64,000 bases of DNA, from NCBI GenBank assembly GCA_964649085.1, contig CAZYPN010000033.1, forward strand, positions 14,237 to 78,236. Direction: 5' to 3'. Under the pieces are notes generated by a model. It made no database searches. It saw only the letters and a program-made list of their open reading frames with translations, and had not been told where the DNA came from. Origin of the DNA: JADMJV01 sp964649085. GTDB lineage: Bacteria; Vulcanimicrobiota; Xenobia; Xenobiales; JADMJV01. Positions 59,543-64,000 of the stretch are shown here, in pieces. A program made the translations under genes and the position numbers. Position 1 is the first letter of the stretch; the number at the start of each line of letters is the position of its first letter.

Positions 59543-60526
59543 TTGAGCGCATTGGATACACCACGAGAAGTCCTGAAACGTCTGGAAGACCAGCTGCGTT
59601 ATGCGGTCAAGGGCCGCGAAAGCATTATCGACCTGGTGCTGGTCGCCTTGCTGGCCGATGGTCACGTGCTGCTCGAAGACTACCCCGGCTCAGGCAAAAC
59701 CACCCTGGCCAAGGCGCTGGGCGAGGCCATCATCGACGACATCGAAGATGACGATATCCCCAGTTTCCGGCGCATCCAGTTCACCCCCGACCTGCTGCCC
59801 TCGGACATCACCGGAGTGTCGGTTTTCGACACCGAGTCTTCCACCTTCGAGTTCCGCCGCGGACCGGTCTTCGCCTACATCGTGCTCGGCGACGAAATCA
59901 ACCGCACCTCGCCCAAAGTGCAATCGGCCATGCTCGAGGCCATGGCCGAAAAGCAGGTCACCGTCGACAACGTCAGCTATCCACTGGACGACCTGTTTTT
60001 TGTCATCGCCACCCAGAACCCGCTCGACCTCACCGGCACCTACCCCCTGCCGGTGGCCCAGCTCGACCGCTTCCTCTTCAAAATCCGCATGGACTACATC
60101 GACCGCGACTCGGAAATCGCCGTGCTCAACACCCGCCTCGAGCGCAGCACTCCCGGTTCGCTGCAGCTGCCCCGGGTCACTCGCGGCGAAGTGGTCCAGG
60201 CCCGCAAACAGTTGCAAGAGCTGATCTACATCCATCCCAAAATCAATGCCTGTCTGGTGGACATCGCCCGGGCCATTCGCAGCCATCCCCAGGTGCTGCA
60301 GGGCATCTCCACCCGCAGCCTGGTGCTCATGGCCCCGGCCCTGCAGGCGGCCGCGCTGCTGCGGGGTCGCGACTATGTCAGCGACGATGACATCCAGTGG
60401 TTGGCCCCTTACGTATTCGGCCATCGCATGGCCATGGCCCCGGGCGGTGGCGACCCCGAGGCCATCTTGAAAGAAGCCATGGCTCCCGTGCTCGACCAGC
60501 TCTCCAAGAGCACCCTGCGGCCGTGA
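59543..60526 (+). CDS. MoxR-family AAA+ ATPase
   Basis: 327 residues from a TTG start (GAGGA further upstream). Walker A EDYPGSGKTTLAKAL, Walker B YIVLGDEINRTSPKVQSAML, sensor-1 FVIATQNPLDLTGTYPLPVAQLDRF (quoted in part) and arginine finger region are MoxR-like. It acts as a chaperone for metal or protein complex assembly in other bacteria. It follows the transglutaminase gene by 24 bp and overlaps the TPR gene (GTGA). Confidence 0.95.
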   Translation: MSALDTPREVLKRLEDQLRYAVKGRESIIDLVLVALLADGHVLLEDYPGSGKTTLAKALGEAIIDDIEDDDIPSFRRIQFTPDLLPSDITGVSVFDTESSTFEFRRGPVFAYIVLGDEINRTSPKVQSAMLEAMAEKQVTVDNVSYPLDDLFFVIATQNPLDLTGTYPLPVAQLDRFLFKIRMDYIDRDSEIAVLNTRLERSTPGSLQLPRVTRGEVVQARKQLQELIYIHPKINACLVDIARAIRSHPQVLQGISTRSLVLMAPALQAAALLRGRDYVSDDDIQWLAPYVFGHRMAMAPGGGDPEAILKEAMAPVLDQLSKSTLRP

Positions 60527-62445
60527 ACTGGCGCGCCGGCCTCATAGCCCTGGCCCTACTCGCCGGCCTGGCGCAGGCCGTGCCCCTGGAGGAGGCGCCC
60601 GCCTATCTCGAGGGCAATGAGGCCTTTGCCAGCAACAAATTCGCCCGCGCCCGCACCCTGGCCGAGGACCTCCTCAAGCAAGATCCCAACAACTACGCGG
60701 CCCTCTATCTACTGGGCCGAGTCTACCTCTGGGGCGAAGGCAGCGTGCCCCGGGCCTACCACTGTTTCGACAAGGCCCAGCGCCGGCTCGAACGCCTCAG
60801 CGACCATCCCGAATCCGGGCCATCCTGGAAAATCTACGCCCAGCTACTCCAGGACAAAGCCACCGCCGCCCAACAGCTCGAGAAATACTCCGAAGCCATG
60901 AGCCTCATCGACCTCTACGACAAGCACTTTGTTCCCAAACACACGGCCTACAAAGGCTGGAGTCTGCTGAAGTTAGGCCGGGCCGACAAAGCCCGTCAGC
61001 TGCTTCTTCAGCTTCTCGACGACCCCAAGCATCAAAGCACCCGAGGACACATCCTCAACACCCTGGGCAACATCGAGTTCGAATCCGACAACCTGGAGAA
61101 GGCCCTGGGCCACTTCCAGGCCATCTCCGAAGAAGCTCTGGCCAGTGGCGATGTCGATCCCGTCTACTGGTCCAACGCCGCCGAGGCAGCCCGCGATCTG
61201 CTGCGCTATGATGAAGCCGAAAAGCTCCTGCTCGAAGCCACCCGACACTACAGCCAGTACACCTATTCCAATCCCTGGGGCATGCTGGCCGACCTGTATA
61301 TCCACGAAGGTCGTCTACCCGAAGCCCTCGAGGCAGCCAAAACCATGCAGGCCTGGCGCATCTCCGGTTCGGCCCAGGTGTCGCAAAACAAGTGGGCCGA
61401 ATGCTACGGCCTGGCGGGCAATGTGCTCATGCAGCTCGGCTACGACCAGGAAGCCCTCAACATCTTTCAACGCCTCTTGCGCCGCCAGGACCGCAACAGC
61501 AGCATCTCCAGCCAGGCCACACTGGTCGAGGCTCGCCTCGTCATGTTCTATGCCATTGCCGTACAGCGCAACCTCGAGCGGGTTCGCGAGCGCCTCAGCT
61601 ACTGCAGCTGGGGCCAATTCCCCGGCCTGCTCATGCAGCGCCTGCAGCTGCAGCGCGACTGGGACCGCGAACGGGCCAGGGTAGCCAACCTCATCAGCTC
61701 CAACACCGGGCTCTATGGCTTTCTGCAGCCCTACGGGGCGCGCTCGCTCGACTATCCCAGCCTGGCTCCCCATGCCTGGGCCTTCTTCGGCCCCGGCCCC
61801 GTGCTGGCCACCATCCACCGCAGCATGAAGGCCAACAAGCCCGAAACCGCCGCCCGAATTCCCTACTACCTGGCCATCCAGGGCGAGGCCGAGCTGCACA
61901 ACTTCAGCCCCGGCCAGGCCCGGCTCACGCTGGAAAAAGCCCTGGCCGAACTGCCTTCCCAGGAGGTCAAACTGCGGCGTCGCTGCCAGGCCGTGCTGGC
62001 TCTGGCCCTTACCCAGCAAGGCAAAGTCTCGGAAGCCCTGCACTACCTGCGTCAGCTCATGGATAACGACCCCAGCCAGCTGCGGGCCGTGGGCCTGGCC
62101 CTGCCCATCAGCATCGAAACCGACGGCGGTCGGGCGGCCAACCAGGCCCGCAGCTGGCTCCTGCACTCGCCCCGCCTGCAACGCCGCAATGCCGCCTTCG
62201 TGCTCAAATTGCAGGGCGACACCGGCGAAGTCCGGGGCCAGCTGTTCGGCCCCGACGGCACCCAACTCGGCCAGTTTCGCGGCCAGCCTCGCCCCCAGCC
62301 CAAAGAGGCCGCACGTCACTTCTGCGAAGTCTTCCACCAGGAAGCCTTCGCCCCCATTCTCGACCTCAGCCAGGTCGACATCAACAGCATCAACGGCTCC
62401 ACCGGAGTGGCTCGCCCCAAAGAACTGGACGAACTGGGTCTCTAA
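60523..62445 (+). CDS. TPR-repeat exported protein of the MoxR cluster
   Basis: 640 residues from GTG 60523, overlapping the moxR stop. A signal-like segment (NWRAGLIALALLAGLAQA) is followed by many TPR-type helical repeats, such as KFARARTLAEDLLKQDPNNYAALYLLGRVYL and further repeats to about residue 560. The C-terminal 80 residues are not TPR. TPR partners are common in MoxR/DUF58 clusters and probably scaffold the complex. Function unknown. Confidence 0.82.
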   Translation: MNWRAGLIALALLAGLAQAVPLEEAPAYLEGNEAFASNKFARARTLAEDLLKQDPNNYAALYLLGRVYLWGEGSVPRAYHCFDKAQRRLERLSDHPESGPSWKIYAQLLQDKATAAQQLEKYSEAMSLIDLYDKHFVPKHTAYKGWSLLKLGRADKARQLLLQLLDDPKHQSTRGHILNTLGNIEFESDNLEKALGHFQAISEEALASGDVDPVYWSNAAEAARDLLRYDEAEKLLLEATRHYSQYTYSNPWGMLADLYIHEGRLPEALEAAKTMQAWRISGSAQVSQNKWAECYGLAGNVLMQLGYDQEALNIFQRLLRRQDRNSSISSQATLVEARLVMFYAIAVQRNLERVRERLSYCSWGQFPGLLMQRLQLQRDWDRERARVANLISSNTGLYGFLQPYGARSLDYPSLAPHAWAFFGPGPVLATIHRSMKANKPETAARIPYYLAIQGEAELHNFSPGQARLTLEKALAELPSQEVKLRRRCQAVLALALTQQGKVSEALHYLRQLMDNDPSQLRAVGLALPISIETDGGRAANQARSWLLHSPRLQRRNAAFVLKLQGDTGEVRGQLFGPDGTQLGQFRGQPRPQPKEAARHFCEVFHQEAFAPILDLSQVDINSINGSTGVARPKELDELGL

Positions 62446-62474
62446 CCGAGGAACCGTTTCAGACATGTTTCGGG

Positions 62475-63164
62475 GTGCCCCCCTACACTATCGAAACCAT
62501 GATGAACCCCAAACTCAACCTGCTGCAGGATTTCCGCCAAAGCTACCTGGTGCCGGGCCGTTCAGCCAGCGGCCAACCGGTGGTTCGGCTCGACCGCGAC
62601 TGTGATGGCCAGGTCAGCGCCAAAGACCCGGCCCTGGTGATCCGCGACTCGTTCGACTCGCCCTGGCGTCCCGTGCAAAGCGCCGAAGAAGTCAAATCCT
62701 ACCTGGCCTCCTCGCCGCTCGACACCCGCGGCCTCAACCTGGGCGTATGGCAGGACCGCAAACGCTGGATCTTCTTCAGCCCCGACGGCCAGATGCAGCC
62801 CAAAGAAGTGGCCACCATCGGCGGCCCGCCCAAAAGCGAACAAAGCTGGACCCTGCGCGGTGGCACCCCGCGCCCGCCCCAGGCCGAGCACCTTTGGAAC
62901 ACCGAGCGCTTTCACCACACCGAAACCAAGGACCACTACGAATACAACGTGCCCGAGTTCACCGGCTACTTCTACACCAAAGTCGACCCCGCCCAGGTCA
63001 ACGTCAGCGAAATCGACACTCCCAACGGACCCCAGGCCGTCCTCAACGAAGGCCAGGTCATCTCCCGAGCCCGCATCGAGCAAGTGACCTGCTTCGCCCG
63101 CGACGGCCAGAACTGGGTGCCCATGAGCTTCAAAGACATCGACTACCGGGGTGTGCTCGACTGA
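62475..63164 (+). CDS. uncharacterised protein with EF-hand-like loop
   Basis: 229 residues from GTG 62475, or 221 from ATG 62499. Near the N-terminus DRDCDGQVSAKD fits a calcium-binding D-x-D-x-D-G loop. The rest is soluble with no family recognised; TGYFYTKVDPAQVNV and VTCFARDGQNWVPMSF are typical stretches. It follows the TPR gene by 29 bp. Confidence 0.6.
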   Translation: MPPYTIETMMNPKLNLLQDFRQSYLVPGRSASGQPVVRLDRDCDGQVSAKDPALVIRDSFDSPWRPVQSAEEVKSYLASSPLDTRGLNLGVWQDRKRWIFFSPDGQMQPKEVATIGGPPKSEQSWTLRGGTPRPPQAEHLWNTERFHHTETKDHYEYNVPEFTGYFYTKVDPAQVNVSEIDTPNGPQAVLNEGQVISRARIEQVTCFARDGQNWVPMSFKDIDYRGVLD

Positions 63165-63267
63165 GCAACCAAAGGGAACCCGCCGGCCTCCCCGTAGAAC
63201 GAACGTAAGCCGATTTCATTCGCCCCGCACTACCTGGTGAAGACCATAGTGCAGGAAATTCCAGGCA

Positions 63268-63759
63268 ATGTCCCAAGCACAGAGAATGAAGTCTCTGCGG
63301 CTCTTTCTCTGCCTCCTCGTGTGCCTGGCCACGGTCGCCCTCGCTGAAATTCGCTCCGACCCAAAGGGCCTCATCACCTATGACTTGCCTGCTGGCTGGA
63401 CCCTGAAGTCCGAAGAGTTCGGAAGCCGCTACGTCCCCGTGGGGAAGAAGGGACGCACAACCATAGGAGTTACGGCAGAGCAACAGTCGGGTCCGTCCGG
63501 TTACAATTGGCGGAGAAAGATCACTCTTTCCCAATTGAAGTCCCAAAATGTGGAAATCGTCCACGACAAGAAAAGCTTTCAGGACGGCTTCGAGCGTTGG
63601 GAAATCATCGCCAAGGGAACGTCAGGTCCGGTGCGTCATATCGTGTACTACTTCGCGGGAAAGCTTGAGGTTTCGGTCTATCTGCTGGCCGACCAGGACC
63701 AATACGAGTCCCACTTGGGCGACTTTCAGCGACTGGTCGATTCTGTCAAGCGGAAGTAG
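63268..63759 (+). CDS. small exported protein of unknown function
   Basis: 163 residues (157 from the internal ATG 63286) with signal peptide SLRLFLCLLVCLATVALA. The mature part has SDPKGLITYDLPAGW followed by short beta-strands and RHIVYYFAGKLEVSVYLL. It resembles PsbP-like or other lipocalin-like secreted proteins only in general form. The frame stays open past the stop at 63757, with the ankyrin-like segment beyond. Confidence 0.65.
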   Translation: MSQAQRMKSLRLFLCLLVCLATVALAEIRSDPKGLITYDLPAGWTLKSEEFGSRYVPVGKKGRTTIGVTAEQQSGPSGYNWRRKITLSQLKSQNVEIVHDKKSFQDGFERWEIIAKGTSGPVRHIVYYFAGKLEVSVYLLADQDQYESHLGDFQRLVDSVKRK

Positions 63760-63795
63760 CCAGGGCTCCCCCCCGAGAAAACCAACTGCCAGGAA

Positions 63796-64000
63796 TTGAC
63801 GCGATCCGCTGGAATTCATCCCCTCCACCGCGCCCACAGCCCGGCCATAGCGCGCCTGCCTCTCGAACGAGGCGCCGACCCCACCCTGGCCGATCGCCTG
63901 GGAGTCACCCCCTTCCATTTCGCCCTTTGGAAGGATCGAATCTCTCGTAACCGTTCAGCCTACTTGACGCCCTCAGATCGGTGCAGGGTCTGGATTCAGG
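63796..64000 (+). pseudogene. ankyrin-repeat-like fragment at window edge
   Basis: Read in the same frame as the preceding gene after its stop, the translation from TTG 63796 gives LTRSAGIHPLHRAHS, then ARLPLERGADPTLADRLGV, then TPFHFALWKDR, which follows the ankyrin pattern G-x-T-P-L-H-x-A and L-E-x-G-A-D-P. No ATG start is found upstream. It could be the 5' end of a gene that runs off the window, or a remnant. Confidence 0.35.

Overview
This window is GC-rich, gene-dense bacterial chromosome. It carries about 60 protein genes, two tRNA genes, and no rRNA, insertion sequence, prophage or CRISPR array that I can recognise. TolC-type efflux, lipobox and signal-peptide genes point to a diderm. 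Large Ser/Thr kinases with WD40 propellers, DUF1800, MoxR/DUF58/transglutaminase genes and a GapR-like protein outside the usual proteobacterial setting suggest an environmental, non-proteobacterial lineage. Armatimonadota- or Eremiobacterota-like is only a guess.

Layout. 1-5.8 kb (minus): hemL, a long-chain polyprenyl diphosphate synthase and nuoA-B-C-D-H, tightly packed, so haem, quinone-tail and complex I genes sit together; nuoH is cut by the window edge. 6-12 kb: ComEC-like channel, nitrilase-family amidase, TerC, retropepsin-like protease, GHL10 glycosidase. 12-22 kb: a signalling block with a GapR-like protein, a kinase/propeller protein, an FHA-GAF-GGDEF cyclase, an unusual FtsH, and a kinase-WD40-kinase protein. 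22-30 kb: two subtilases, a nuclease-family protein, DUF1800 and a membrane glycosyltransferase-like protein. 30-37 kb: a VapBC-type toxin-antitoxin pair, TolC, dUTPase, and a SUF iron-sulfur operon (Rrf2 regulator, sufC, sufB, sufD, Rieske ferredoxin, sufT). 37-46 kb: dicarboxylate symporter, methyltransferase, YkgJ-type protein, lipoprotein glycosidase, a degenerate GyrB-like fusion coupled to a membrane protein, a tRNA-Ile/tRNA-Ala pair, a glycosyltransferase. 46-54 kb: ferritin, a Gly/Met-repeat protein, tandem PilZ, ATP-grasp, ECF folate-type S component, thrS, dodecin, two paralogous methyltransferases. 54-64 kb: ktrAB, then a DUF58-transglutaminase-MoxR-TPR operon, two small unknown proteins and an ankyrin-like fragment.

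Most notable: (1) 42942-44240, which reads as the ATPase and transducer domains of GyrB/ParE with every ATPase motif destroyed and no TOPRIM domain, preceded by a uracil-DNA-glycosylase-like domain and translationally coupled to a small membrane protein; (2) the kinase-WD40-kinase protein whose second kinase has HRN in place of HRD; (3) an FtsH with an alanine-rich spacer where the periplasmic domain should be; (4) a short N-terminal leader motif shared by four unrelated exported or membrane proteins; and (5) a TAACAAC motif shared by three upstream regions. Function calls rest on motifs read by eye; no database search was run.
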